Assembly: GCA_949825025.1 (NCBI GenBank)
Contig: OX463788.1
Location: 26,554,069-26,618,068 of the forward strand
Origin: Siphlonurus alternatus
Lineage: Eukaryota; Arthropoda; Insecta; Ephemeroptera; Siphlonuridae
DNA length: 64,000 nucleotides
Direction of reading: 5' to 3'
This document shows positions 52,555 through 63,294 of the stretch, one piece after another. Numbering within the stretch: the stretch's first letter is position 1; each line of letters opens with the position of its first letter. The position numbers and the translations under genes are program-made. Below the pieces are notes generated by a model, which saw only the letters and a program-made list of their open reading frames with translations, ran no database searches and was not told where the DNA came from.

Positions 52555-52690
52555 ATGGGAGTCGGCGAGATGGAATGGAATACACATCAAGCGAATGGTC
52601 ACCAGCCCGCAATACAGGTCATGCAGCCGAAGTTGTCAGTGAATGCAGAAGACATTCCAGCAGGACCTGTCACGTCCTGTCACGTATTAT
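52555..52690 (+). CDS. Candidate exon, unknown
   Basis: The frame MGVGEMEWNTHQANGHQPAI, then QVMQPKLSVNAEDIPAGPVT lies in a GC-richer block. It starts at an ATG preceded by ATAACGG; CAG|GTCATG at 52616 is a possible but poor donor, and the open frame runs on to 52881 in AT-rich sequence. No family recognised. Confidence 0.22.
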
Positions 52691-52891
52691 ATTATATAAC
52701 ACCTAACACCCCCACTATTCATCCCATTTGTCCTCCACTCGATCGACCTGAAGGCTTCAAGACTAGCTCCAGAAGCTTCTATAAAAAGGGGTCTTACAGT
52801 CGATCCCCATTTTATCAAAATTTGACAAAAACTATAAATTTATTTGGAAAGTGCACTAAAATATCTTGGTCTATTAATTAATGCAACTTAA

Positions 52892-53302
52892 GGGCATTGG
52901 GTGTAGCACCGGTAGTTGGCAGCACTGACGTATCTTCACCATGTTAATTTTTGATCATTGCTCCTCGGAGTAATTTTTATGCTAGAGCTAAGCTGATTGC
53001 TGTAGTATCAAGATAATTAGTAGCCCAAGTGCACAATTTGGCTAAATAAAGCCTGATTTAAAGAAAAGTATTTTTTAGTAATTTTTTAAATTTACATGCA
53101 TTTTTCTAAAATATAAAAAAAAATACTTTTCTTTAAATCAGGCTTTATTTAGCCAAATTGTGCACTTGGGCTAATAATTATCTTGATACTACAGCAATCA
53201 GCTTAGCTCTAGCATAAAAATTACTCCGAGGAGCAATGATCAAAAATTAACATGGTGAAGATACGTCAGTGTTGCCAACTACCGGTGCTACACCCAATGC
53301 CC
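52892..53302. mobile_element. TTAA-flanked palindromic MITE (P5)
   Basis: TTAA at 52888-52891 and 53303-53306. Inverted arms of about 190 bp start GGGCATTGGGTGTAGCACCG; they include CTCCTCGGAGTAATTTTTAT and GTGCACAATTTGGCTAAATA. The loop near 53090 is AT-rich. The arms are almost perfectly complementary, implying a young insertion. Only the TTAA-GGG start is shared with P1 and P2. Confidence 0.85.
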
Positions 53303-53309
53303 TTAATGC

Positions 53310-54970
53310 GAATATTTTTCTTTTTTAAAATTTTGTTTTCAGAAAAATTTTGAAGGCGGGGGAGAGGGGGGGGGAGGAATCAGTAATTTCATTGGAGAGG
53401 GGGGAAGGTGGCATATAAGAGATGGTTTGAAAAAAAAAAAAAAAAAAAAGGACTCACGCAATTTTCCCAGCTTATTTCTAAAACTTCGGTACACTCCTTT
53501 ACTCTGATTTAAGTTTTAATTGTTGAGCTCTAAGCCCTATATGTATTTTTATGCAAAGTTATCAAACTCTTTCACCTCTATAGCCCTCAACCTGAGTATT
53601 GTGTATCCGTGGATAAAAGTACAGTTCTAGTTGAGACGAGTCCTTGACTTATAGGAATGAGAAAGTTAATAATTGTGGTGGGCGGGGGTCTTCCCCAACT
53701 CTGGTCTTACTGTGTATGCGTCGCTAAGTTGTCACTTAAACCTAACTGTCCTGCTGCCTGTCACCGCCCTACAGCCGGTGTGCGGTGTCTTGCTTGATAA
53801 TGATACTGATAACAATCATGGTAATTATGAATATGACACTATAATGGCTTATAGTTCAAATCCCCTCACTGTATAACATTCTATTGTTAAAACTTGGAAG
53901 TACAAATATATAGTCATTGCAGTCTGTGTATTTCACTCACACCCTCGGCATAAAAGTTAGGCTCTTTTTTATCTAAATTCTTATATACTAGTAGGAAGGT
54001 TTTGTGAATGTTGAGTAAGAGCCTGCAACCCTGCATTATCCTGACATGGTTTAGTCAAACTACTTATAGACACAATATATAATATTTTTTTAAAAAACTA
54101 AAAAAAAAAAAAAAAAAGGAAAACATTGTAAGGGTAAACGGCGAACAATTTGTTTTTTATGTTATAATATAAATATATACGTGAGCTGAAGATTTGAGAT
54201 TTATTTGAAAGTTTCTATAAATTTAACATTTTTCCATTTTTGCAATCATCCAATAAATTGCAAAGTATTCGTTCACTTTATAATTTTCAACTGTAAAATG
54301 AACATTGTAATAATTATATGCACATTAAATTTAAAGGTTATAAATGTTAATTATAATAAAGAATTTAGTTGCGAATCAAACTATATAATATATAATAGAG
54401 AAAAAATAATTCCGAAGAGTTTGAAAAAATCCAAAATAAACAGTGTAACCCATTGAAACTTCATTCTTTATTGCGAGTTCAAACTGGAATAATTTGTGGT
54501 AAATAGCATGCATTATTTTAATTACCACAATGCACCTACATAATATACATATTATAAAAAAGGTATACATTACACGTATATGACAGAATAGACAACAATT
54601 TGTTTTGTTGGCATTAATTAAGCTTAATTGTTATGTGTTACGATATTTGATATATATTATACATTATAATTTTAATTATATTTTACAAATATGTATATTA
54701 CATGTATTGATTTTTTTGTTTTAATTTTTTTTTTTTTTATTATAATTTTAAATACCTAAAAACAATCTATTTCTTATGATGCATTTTGTCATCAGCTATA
54801 TATATCATGCACTTTATATAAATTATATATATTTTATATCGGTTTTAAGCTTCAGGTAATATGTAGGATAATTATAGGACCGAATAGGACTCCTAGTAAG
54901 TAAAGATTCCTTGTCTAAATTGACGACATAAAACTTGAGTATCACGGTAAAAAGCATTGCTGTTAAATAC
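53310..54970. other. Noncoding region with one GC-richer frame
   Basis: At 53673-53876 a plus frame starting at GTG (NSGLTVYASLSCHLNLTVL, then PVTALQPVCGVLLDNDTDN) is open but has no start context, acceptor or family. Poly-A tracts occur at 53430-53450 and 54098-54117. The rest is AT-rich. Confidence 0.4.
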
Positions 54971-54972
54971 GC

Positions 54973-55072
54973 ATGATGGTGGCTATGAGCCGCGAAGAAT
55001 GTCTGGGTGCTAAGGAGAGACCCCCTGCGTGGTATCGTGCGTGGTGCGTGCCCCTGTCTGCCTTCTTTGCAG
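54973..55072 (+). CDS. Candidate first coding exon with strong donor, unknown protein
   Basis: ATG at 54973 opens 33 codons plus one base, MMVAMSREECLGAKERPPAW, then YRAWCVPLSAFFA, ending exactly at GCAG|GTAAGA, a near-consensus splice donor. G+C is far above its surroundings and residues look protein-like, with a hydrophobic end that could be the start of a membrane or signal segment. No other exon was linked to it and the family is not recognised. It is among the best-supported unassigned exons of the window. Confidence 0.42.
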
Positions 55073-57880
55073 GTAAGACAGATTTAGGATCGCCATATTT
55101 TCTTGTAATGGGATGTAAAAGACCTTCGTAAGACTGTGCGGTACGTTTTATTTTATTATGTGGGGGACGGATCTTTCTCGTCTTGAAGTATTTTTTTTTT
55201 ATATATTATTACTATTGTTATTTTTATTTATTATTTTTTTTATATAAAATAATCTACCAGGGCTATAATTTTTATTTAATGTTCTTTCATATTATATTCT
55301 ATAATATTCAACTTAATTTTAATGTACGATGTTATTCGTCTAAGGATATTATTAAACAGTGAACGTTTTTTAGAGCATGATTCAAATAATGAGAAAAATT
55401 ATATAGAGTAACTATAATTATATAAATAAAAATAATAATAAACACAACAAATGATTAATTAAATGCGGTTAGAGAATTTTATAGATCCTCGTCAAATGAA
55501 ATATTATAGGGCTGTCTCTCACAGGATCGCATGATTTCGCAGAGCATGATATAAAAAATAAGGAACTATTAACGTAGATAGAAAATCAGCTGTTCGGGTA
55601 ACTTGTAAATTATGCAACCTGCATAGCATGAAATTTTTTTAACATCACCTGTCAAGCATTATAACTTATTAGAAAAATGTTGATTTTTATTAAGAAAATA
55701 AAATTTAGAAGAGAACTGTCACTTCAGTTTTCTCATTTCATTTAGTAGTAATTTTTTTAACAATTTTGTATTACGTTTTTAATATGGATGCTGTTCATTA
55801 TGGGCTGCTCTCAGTTTTATATCTTCAAAGTTGATTAGCAAAAAATAAATTACGTTACAGCCCTATTGCCGAGTCTATGGCGGTAGTTTGCAATACGCTT
55901 GGAAGCTTGAGGTTTTTACTAATGCATTCCGAAAGAAAAATATATCAATCTCAAACAGAATTGAGATTATTTTATTAGTGACACATAATATTGAATTGAG
56001 TACGTTGATGCTTAACATGTTGTACGATTTTTGTAATTACTGACGTGATCTTCTATATGTGCTGTAATTTGAATTTATATGTAAAGGGGAATTATATTTT
56101 AATGCCTATTATATTAATTTTACAAAAAAATCTAATCTTAATTGATCCACATGTCTTGTTACTTTTGACGCTCAAGCATTTCGTCATAAAAGTTTCATGA
56201 TTTAAATATGAATGGCTTACAGTACTTGTGGGAACGATCTTGATCGAAAGCAGCTGGTCTATACTACATAGAGTCTACTTTTGTAGTCTGTACTCTTATA
56301 GAACACAGCAAGTCTTTGATACTTTAAAGTTAAAGACTGCTTGCTTTGCTAAACAACTCTCAGCCATTATAATAACATAGCACATGGCCCCCGCGTGTAT
56401 TCATTGCTTCTCGGATCACACAGTCATCAAGGCTGCGTGGTGAAATAAAATTCCTTGTTTATCTGGGTGCTAGCACAGGCAGAGCCATATGAGAAAAGAA
56501 TATAAAAGCACTGCTGTTTAAAGCTTAATCCTATCTAAGTATAGACCCAGAGGGACTAAAATGTCTAAAAACAACATATCGATGCATAGACAGAAAAGCT
56601 CTATATATATATGTAATGTAATATCGATCACCCACGTTCAGAGGAAATGTTCCAAACTATTTTTATGTTGATGTAATTTTGAATGTAAATCGATTTAAAG
56701 GGGAAAAAAATTAGACATAAAAGTATATTACTGCCTTTTCAGAAAAAAAAAGTACTAAAATAATTGAAAAACATAAAACATTTTATGAAAAAAACAACAA
56801 ATTTGTGATGATGTATTAACTAAAATTGATATTTTGCGTTGTAAAAAAAAATCCTGCTATTATATGAACGTTTGTTCGGTTTGTTAGACAGTGACAACAG
56901 ATACCTTAGTTTTTATTTTGTATTTCAGCATCAATAGAAATATAGAGGGATTATTTTTTTTTTTTACTGTGGTGACAGTCGCGCAGTAGGCAGGCGTGTT
57001 TGCCGCAGTCTTGGCCCAGTTGCCGCGCGCTCATGTAAATTTTTATGCTTTTATGTTTGATAGGCTAATATAACAGCAGGTTCAACCCTGAAGTAGCATC
57101 AGAAGACATAGGACAAGAAATTTTATTAATGTTTGCCACAATGCCGCTTATTGTGCGCTCGCTTGGCGGCGGCGACCGTACATACAGGTGGGCGTTGTCT
57201 CACAGTAGCCACTTAGCGAGCGCCAAAACGTCTGTCCGTCCAGCTTTTTAAAAGGCGAAGACGACTCCACCTTACCACAATATTAAGCACCCCTTTTTTT
57301 TTCTTTCTTCAACACCTTCATTCTACACCTACCATCGAGAGCTCCTGATTTCTTCTCTACATAACAAAACACTTACCTCCCTCTCAAATATTTACCTCCC
57401 TGTTTAATACAGCCTGTCTGAAGTGACTATTGGGTGTGAGGAGGATTGAATGGCTCATAGACCATGCAGGCGAAATAAAGATACAAAGCTTTTTTTTTAA
57501 TTGTAGCTATATACTTTTAACTTAAAAATCCCCAGTTGTTCTAATGTTACCAAATAAAAAACTGTTTTTTTTTATCGTTTTCAGTGTGTTCAATGTTTAC
57601 CGTAGTCCTCAGTACTCTCAATAGTGCATATATAGAATACGAAAGTGCAGAACTAACACTTGGTATTGCAGTCATGCACTAACCTGCAATTCTTAAATTA
57701 GTAAAAGTGTGATGCAATTCTGTGTTTATACACGATGGTGGATCTGAATAAAATTTAAGTGAAATGGAAATCCATGAATATAATGTTGTTATATAATATT
57801 AATTAGAGAAAATTCTACGTATTAGAAACCCTCAATCCTTTTCATTGTAGGTTCGTCTTCGTTATCAAATTTTTGTGAAG
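55073..57880. other. Noncoding region
   Basis: AT-rich DNA with a GC-richer island at 56980-57260 (CpG-rich, no long frame, pyrimidine-rich end near 57260-57320) that could be a promoter. No gene or repeat was recognised. Confidence 0.5.
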
Positions 57881-57887
57881 GAGAACA

Positions 57888-58181
57888 ATGGCAGGTAGGC
57901 TCTTGCACCTACTATCAAAACCAAAAAGGTGTGCCCCTCTCCTTATGGAACTTGTATGCTATTCAGGGGTACACCTTTTTGAATATGATAGTAGCTCGCG
58001 CGGAGGAGTTCTCCATCTCCAAGCCCTGCAGCCGGTGCACCTCACGCGGGGGTTGGCTGCAGACACCACTGCGTCAGGATGGTTATTAGAGGTGGAGGTC
58101 AGGGGGTCACTCGAGGCAGCAGTGGTGGCCAACACAGATGACACTAATGACAACAGTACTATGGCATGCACATTGTTGTGA
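57888..58181 (+). CDS. 97-codon ORF, GC-rich, strand uncertain
   Basis: ATG in good context (GAACAATGGCA) opens MAGRLLHLLSKPKRCAPLLM and runs 97 codons to a stop. GCAG|GTAGGC seven bases into the frame is a donor-like site, so only the ATG might be exonic. The opposite strand is also open (58204-57959) and reads a hydrophobic stretch AIVLLSLVSSVLATTAASS followed by an arginine/cysteine-containing tail (RVRCTGCRAWRWRT), preceded by a T-rich acceptor-like TTTTGAG. Either strand could be coding. The hairpin at 57909-57994 lies inside. No family recognised. Confidence 0.28.
   Translation: MAGRLLHLLSKPKRCAPLLMELVCYSGVHLFEYDSSSRGGVLHLQALQPVHLTRGLAADTTASGWLLEVEVRGSLEAAVVANTDDTNDNSTMACTLL
57909..57994 (+). 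ncRNA. miRNA-precursor-like hairpin
   Basis: CTACTATC, AAAACC, AAAAAGGTGTGCCCC pair with GGGGTACACCTTTTT, GAATAT, GATAGTAG across a loop of about 28 nt. There are 8 bp at the base, a 6-nt internal loop, then 15 bp with one G-U pair, for a total of 86 nt. Length and shape fit an animal pre-miRNA. It could also be a small palindromic repeat; no second copy was noticed. Confidence 0.35.
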
Positions 58182-58259
58182 ATGACAGCTTGCTCAAAAC
58201 ACAATGTAAAAATCGAAATAAAACCTTCCTCCTTCTTTCCAGCTACAATAAGGCGTTAC

Positions 58260-58436
58260 CTTGCACGTCACGACCGCCTCCAAGGAAGAAGGGAAAGATG
58301 AAGGGGGAAAAAATAATAATAACAATAATAATGTAAAATTTTCAAGTCTTTTCTTTTCACAAATTGTTAACTTAAAGTCATCGTCATGCTCTCCATGTTT
58401 ACTTAACTTGACACTACTCAAATCGGTTACTGACAT
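58260..58436 (-). CDS. Candidate first exon, minus strand
   Basis: ATG at 58436 opens MSVTDLSSVKLSKHGEHDDD, then FKLTICEKKRLENF, 59 codons ending at AAG|GTAACG, a plausible donor. The run of leucines at residues 36-41 comes from a TTA/TTG-rich tract and is followed by proline/serine. The first 35 residues look like real protein (charged, balanced). Its 3' neighbour on this strand is the open frame at 58204-57959. No family recognised. Confidence 0.28.
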
Positions 58437-58739
58437 ATTCTTATTAGCTTAAATATTACCTTGTCCTCTATGGCATGAAACAAAGAAGTATAAAAATAAA
58501 TGTCATGAAATAGCACAAAAAAATCAGAAAATAATATAAAAAAAAACATGCTGGTAATCGTCGTACTCATTATTCGTGATGCTACGAAAATTACATTTGA
58601 TTTTAAATAATAGTAAAAAGATTTGCTAAATATTTAATATTAGAAATCATAACAAATAATATATGTCCCTGTAAATTTAATTTATCCTTATTATTAAACA
58701 TCACTTTCGGGACCCCAAAATTAACCAGCGTTTTCCTAT

Positions 58740-59330
58740 GCTGGCACGCACTTCCTTTGGGCGAGCGTCTGGGTTCGTCGGAACCCGACGAAACTTTTCC
58801 TGGGGGTTCCCGGGGGTGGCCGCCGTAACCAGGAAAATAATAAAAAATCAACGTCCGGGGGGGGACTGGGGATGAATTTTTTTATCTAGATTTTTGGGGT
58901 TTTTCGGCCTCCGAGCTCTTCCGGTGCCCTGCGCTGGCCTTGGCCGGTGGAGGTCTTTGCCCGGTGAACTTTTGTTGCTGCCGAGTCGTGCTCGGTTCCG
59001 GACACCGGACACCGTTTCGGCAGCGCACGCCGCCCGTGAGGTTACGTTTGGAAATTTGGGCTCTTCGGTGTCGTGTGGTCTGTGTTTCGAATCACCGTGT
59101 GTTCGAGTGTTGGTGCGTGGTGTGTTGTCGTGGCCGTGTAGTGAGGACGTCATGCTATTGCGACGTATTACGTGTCACTTTGATGTGTTATGGCCCTCTA
59201 TCATGCACTTTGATTCACAAATGTGGACATCGTGGACACGGGGTGACCTTGTGCCGCGTGACTCCACGGCTAGGGGATCTCCTCCCTGAGTTCATCTTTT
59301 CGTTGGTTTCGATTTGTGTTTTCTGATACG
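58740..59330. other. GC-rich block with overlapping ORFs, possible repeat 5' end
   Basis: Three overlapping frames are open (58894-59289 and 58940-59326 plus, 58848-59153 minus), which reflects high G+C rather than three genes. None shows a known domain. The sequence has CTTGGCCGGTGGAGG and CGGACACCGGACACCG motifs. It might be the 5' region of a retroelement or a CpG island. Confidence 0.35.
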
Positions 59331-59639
59331 TAAACATGCAACACACAACGTACTAGTGCTACTTTTTCCATTTTTTATACATACAGTGTTTCCTGCCATT
59401 GGAAAGTTTATGGTTACCAACTTCAACAGCTTCTTTGTCGTCCAAGTTTGAATGTTGGTGGAAAAAGGCAAGTCTACCATTGGTAGAAAGAGTTCTGCTA
59501 ACTGGGATTGACTGAAGCTTTTGCATATATCGTCAATGCTTTGAAATTATTATAATTTATTAACTTTCTTTGTGTGACTGCTGCCATCCCATTGGCTGCT
59601 TCTGTTTAGAGGCAACATTGCAAAAGGGGATCTGACTGC

Positions 59640-59739
59640 TCAGTGCAGTGATGTGAAATTCGCGCGAAGATTGGTCCGCGAAAATGCGCATCCGAATATC
59701 CGCGCAAGTGCGCGCATATGTGCGTAAGATAGTTTCAAG
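59640..59739 (+). promoter_or_regulatory. CpG-rich promoter-like stretch with GCGCA repeats
   Basis: TGCGCAT, GTGCGCGCATATGTGCG and CGCGCAAG motifs, loosely like NRF-1-type GCGCA sites, cluster just before the ATG at 59740. The pattern suits a housekeeping-type promoter with a short 5' UTR. Inferred only from motifs. Confidence 0.3.
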
Positions 59740-59876
59740 ATGGTGGCCGCCCGCAAATGGAATCACGTGAGCACAGATATTGTAGACATTCAGAAGTTCG
59801 ATATTTTTCCCATAGATGGAGATGCCATGGTAGCACATTCCAAGCAAACTACTTTCAGGTGTGACTTAAAGTGGAG
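59740..59876 (+). CDS. Candidate first coding exon with TISU-like start
   Basis: ATG in CAAGATGGTGGCCGCC (YY1/TISU-like) opens MVAARKWNHVSTDIVDIQKF, then DIFPIDGDAMVAHSKQTTFR. Two donor-like sites follow: CAG|GTGTGA (GT at 59859) and GAG|GTAATG (GT at 59877); the frame otherwise stops at 59878. Balanced composition and a CpG-rich upstream stretch support a genuine exon. The minus strand is open over the same DNA but less protein-like. Family not recognised; later exons not found. Confidence 0.4.
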
Positions 59877-60649
59877 GTAATGACATTAGTCAGAAAACAA
59901 CTAAAAATAAAAAGAAGAAAATAATATTGCACCTGATGTTGTTCCAGCCATTTTTCGTATTTTTTAAAGAGTGAATTACTATTTTTCTTTCTTTATTAGT
60001 TAATATTAATATTTTAAGTGAACTTTATGAGAGTGAGCTTGATTACTTCCTGGTTTGGTACGGTTTGGTATTTACGCGCGTAACATTAAAAGCAACAATG
60101 GACAACTTGCATGACTTTTTTAAATGCAAAAATTGGAAAGATCATGATGAAAAATGATTTTAGAAATTTTTTTCAGATTTTTTGGAGCCCTCATTAATTT
60201 TTTATGGGCTAATTAAAATCGTTGCATGCCTCTCAATTACATGACTCTCAAGTCATCAAATCATCGGACAACGTACCTTACTTCGCTGTACCTTGTTGAC
60301 TTTAATTTGAAATTTAATTGTTGGAGGCTGTTGGAGCTATCTTCATTACTATTACTGACCACTTGTTTGTTATTGGCTGGCATGTCGCCATGACAACCAA
60401 CCACATTTTACTATACAGTCTCTCCGTATTTGTTAATTAATTATCTAATAAATGACTAGATCAAATTTAAAACTGAGTTGTTCAGTTTGTCTCTTTTCTT
60501 ATCTATTGCGACTCTACAGCACTTAATTTTTAGTTTTAATTGTTTTTTGTTCTTTTATTTGACTTTTGTTCAACCCCCTGGTAACGGCTAAGAAAGCATG
60601 GCACATAAATGAAGTTTAAATAAACTAAAATCTCCAACTTTGGCAATGA

Positions 60650-60720
60650 GATGAACGTAGTGTAGTGGAAGCGTACCTGCTTCGCGTGACGAAAGTCGTG
60701 GGTTCGAGTCCCCGTATATC
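60650..60720 (+). tRNA. tRNA-like sequence, degenerate, left palindrome arm
   Basis: TAGTGTAGTGG fits the A box and GGTTCGAGTCC the B box at normal spacing; a run of six T (60721-60726) fits a pol III terminator. GATGAAC and GTATATC pair at 6 of 7 positions as an acceptor stem. The 5' half resembles tRNA-Val, while the anticodon loop TTCGCGT would give CGC. Anticodon and T stems have several mismatches, so it is probably a pseudogene or the tRNA part of a repeat. Confidence 0.5.
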
Positions 60721-61825
60721 TTTTTTAGGTTTTTATGAAATATTAAACAGGAAATATTTCATTTTAGTTATTTTACCGAACTTAATTGACATTTATAATC
60801 CCTGGAGATTGTAATATTTTTATTTATTTAATGCCAAAAGTAATATCAGCTATAATAATTTAGTAAAAACAGAAAAATAATTTGATATCTTTTTTTATAA
60901 CGAACCATACAGTTTAATACTTATTAACATATCATATATCTTTTTATAGTCAAAATCATTATCAGAACTTGAAAGACACACGTAATTAATTCAATTTGGA
61001 TTGTTCTTTTTATCATATATGCATTGCATAGAAATACTGTATATATTACACAGGTTATACAATTAACGTATATAATGATTATACACCATAGGATACACAT
61101 TGTAGGGACAGAGGGAGACAGCTACAGTATATGCATATAATACACCTGCAATAACACTATAATTATTACCGAATATAGTAAAATTATATTGTCAAAATTT
61201 TAAAAATTTGTAAACTAGCTGATCTCGATCCGATTTTTATAACATATAATACATATATATGCATATTATTATTATATATATAATATATATATATATTACA
61301 TATTTATAAACTGTTATCCATTGATGTTATTAAATTTTTAAATTAACAAAATGTACTATAATATACACACCGGCTGGAGCCACTACCCGAGGAAACATAT
61401 GGTCCAGTTTATTGGGTTAAATCGTTTAAAAAATCATGTAAATAGAAGGATCTAATATTTTTAGAGCGCACAAACACAAAATTGTACAAAAATAATAAAA
61501 TAAAAAAAATGTTGCGCTATATCCACAGGTATATATAATATATAAATATTATATATGTGTATATATTATATATATACACATATATAATATTTATATATTA
61601 TATATACCTGTGAATATAGCGCAACATTTTTTTTTATTTTATTATTTTTGTACAATTTTGTGTTTGTGCGCTCTAAAAATATTAGATCCTTCTATTTACA
61701 TGATTTTTTCTCTGCAAAATAAATAAAAATATTACAATCTCCAGGGATTATAAATGTCAATTAAGTTCGGTAAAATAACTAAAATGAAATATTTCCTGTT
61801 TAATATTTCATAAAAACCTAAAAAA

Positions 61826-61896
61826 GATATACGGGAACTCGAACCCACGACTTTCGTCACGCGAAGCAGGTACGCTTCCACTACACTACGTTCATC
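61826..61896 (-). tRNA. tRNA-like sequence, right palindrome arm
   Basis: The inverted copy of 60650-60720, with at least one change in the T arm (GAGTTCCC in place of GAGTCCCC). Same A and B boxes, also followed by T6 on its strand. Confidence 0.5.
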
Positions 61897-62450
61897 TCAT
61901 TGCCAAAGTTGGAGATTTTAGTTTATTTAAACTTCATTTATGTGCCATGCTTTCTTAGCCGTTACCAGGGGGTTGAACAAAAGTCAAATAAAAGAACAAA
62001 AAACAATTAAAACTAAAAATTAAGTGCTGTAGAGTCGCAATAGATAAGAAAAGAGACAAACTGAACAACTCAGTTTTAAATTTGATCTAGTCATTTATTA
62101 GATAATTAATTAACAAATACGGAGAGACTGTATAGTAAAATGTGGTTGGTTGTCATGGCGACATGCCAGCCAATAACAAACAAGTGGTCAGTAATAGTAA
62201 TGAAGATAGCTCCAACAGCCTCCAACAATTAAATTTCAAATTAAAGTCAACAAGGTACAGCGAAGTAAGGTACGTTGTCCGATGATTTGATGACTTGAGA
62301 GTCATGTAATTGAGAGGCATGCAATGATTTTAATTAGCCCATAAAAAATTAATGAGGGCTCCAAAAAATCTGAAAAAAAATTCTAAAATCATTTTTCATC
62401 ATGATCTTTCCAATTTTTGCATTTAAAAAAGTCATGCAAGTTGTCCATTG

Positions 62451-62921
62451 GCGGGTAAAAGTAAATTCAAACTTTTCTTTAATATCAGGACAAACTTCCT
62501 TATTAAAATCATTCACTTTAGCTTAAAAAGTAAATAAGTAACTGCCATTATGATTTTTTACCTTATTTCATTGATTTCATTCGTAAATCTACAGTAATAT
62601 GGGACCACAAAAACATCGCGTCAAGACCTCGAGACGGTTGGTGCCAGCCGATGCTGGCCGCCAGAGGCGCTGCGAGCAGCGCGTTACATTTTAAATTCTA
62701 CTTTTCAGGAAATATGTTAGACTTTAGACCCGATTTACTAATTTTTTTTCGTGGGAATACCAAAAAATGATGTGCTAAAAAGTTTTATTGAGAATCGAAG
62801 TGCTTATTTCCATGTTTTATTTAAGCGATTACGAATCGCGTCATTGAGTAAAAAAATACTTTATCTCAAGAAACATGGAATTTTCGTGTTGCTGCCATTG
62901 CTACCATGTAAAACCAAGCAT
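62451..62921. other. Noncoding spacer
   Basis: Between the two palindromes there is a small GC-richer stretch at 62620-62690 (GATGCTGGCCGCCAGAGGCG); no gene recognised. Confidence 0.5.
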
Positions 62922-62925
62922 TTAA

Positions 62926-63290
62926 GGTAGAGATAATATGTATCAGCTGGACCAATGCTAAAAAAATCCCATTCATAAAAATTATGAAAAAAATTTAAAA
63001 TGTTCTCCTCTACATCCCCTATCAGTAGGTAAAAAATCAGGTATACAAAAACGAGCTAGTTTTCGAGTAATTAATTTTTAAAGTTCTCTAATTTAACATG
63101 GAAAAATGGAACTTCCATGTTAAATTAGTCAACTTTAAAAATTAATAACTCGAAAACTAGCTCGTTTTTATATACCTGATATTTTACCTACTGATAGGGG
63201 ATGTTGAGGAGAACATTTTAAATTTTTTTCATAATTTTTATGAATGGGATTTTTTTAGCATTGGGCCAGCTGATACATATTATCTTTACC
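62926..63290. mobile_element. TTAA-flanked palindromic MITE (P3)
   Basis: TTAA at 62922-62925 and 63291-63294. The ends read GGTAGAGATAATATGTATCA and the inverse. The core (AAATGTTCTCCTCTACATC, GGTATACAAAAACGAGCTAG) is that of P1 and P2, while the terminal GGTAGAGATAA is that of P4. The arms are about 175 bp and close around 63110. No coding capacity. Confidence 0.85.
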
Positions 63291-63294
63291 TTAA

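Larger units (their letters stand above)
60096..62450. mobile_element. 2.35-kb palindromic element carrying tRNA-like sequences
   Basis: CAATGGACAACTTGCATGAC at the left edge is matched by its inverse at the right. The arms (60096-60822 with 61716-62450; 61430-61565 with 61575-61705) are almost perfectly complementary and meet in TA-rich sequence near 61570. The left arm has about 600 bp extra (60830-61425) absent from the right. TAAAAG near both flanks could be a duplication, but the edges do not fit neatly. No protein-coding capacity. The superfamily is unknown; a plain inverted duplication is the alternative. Confidence 0.75.

Noticed and set aside
58894..59326. Two overlapping 130-codon frames on the plus strand and one on the minus
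   Set aside because: High G+C lowers stop frequency in all frames; none shows a domain or convincing start, so they are described only as a block.
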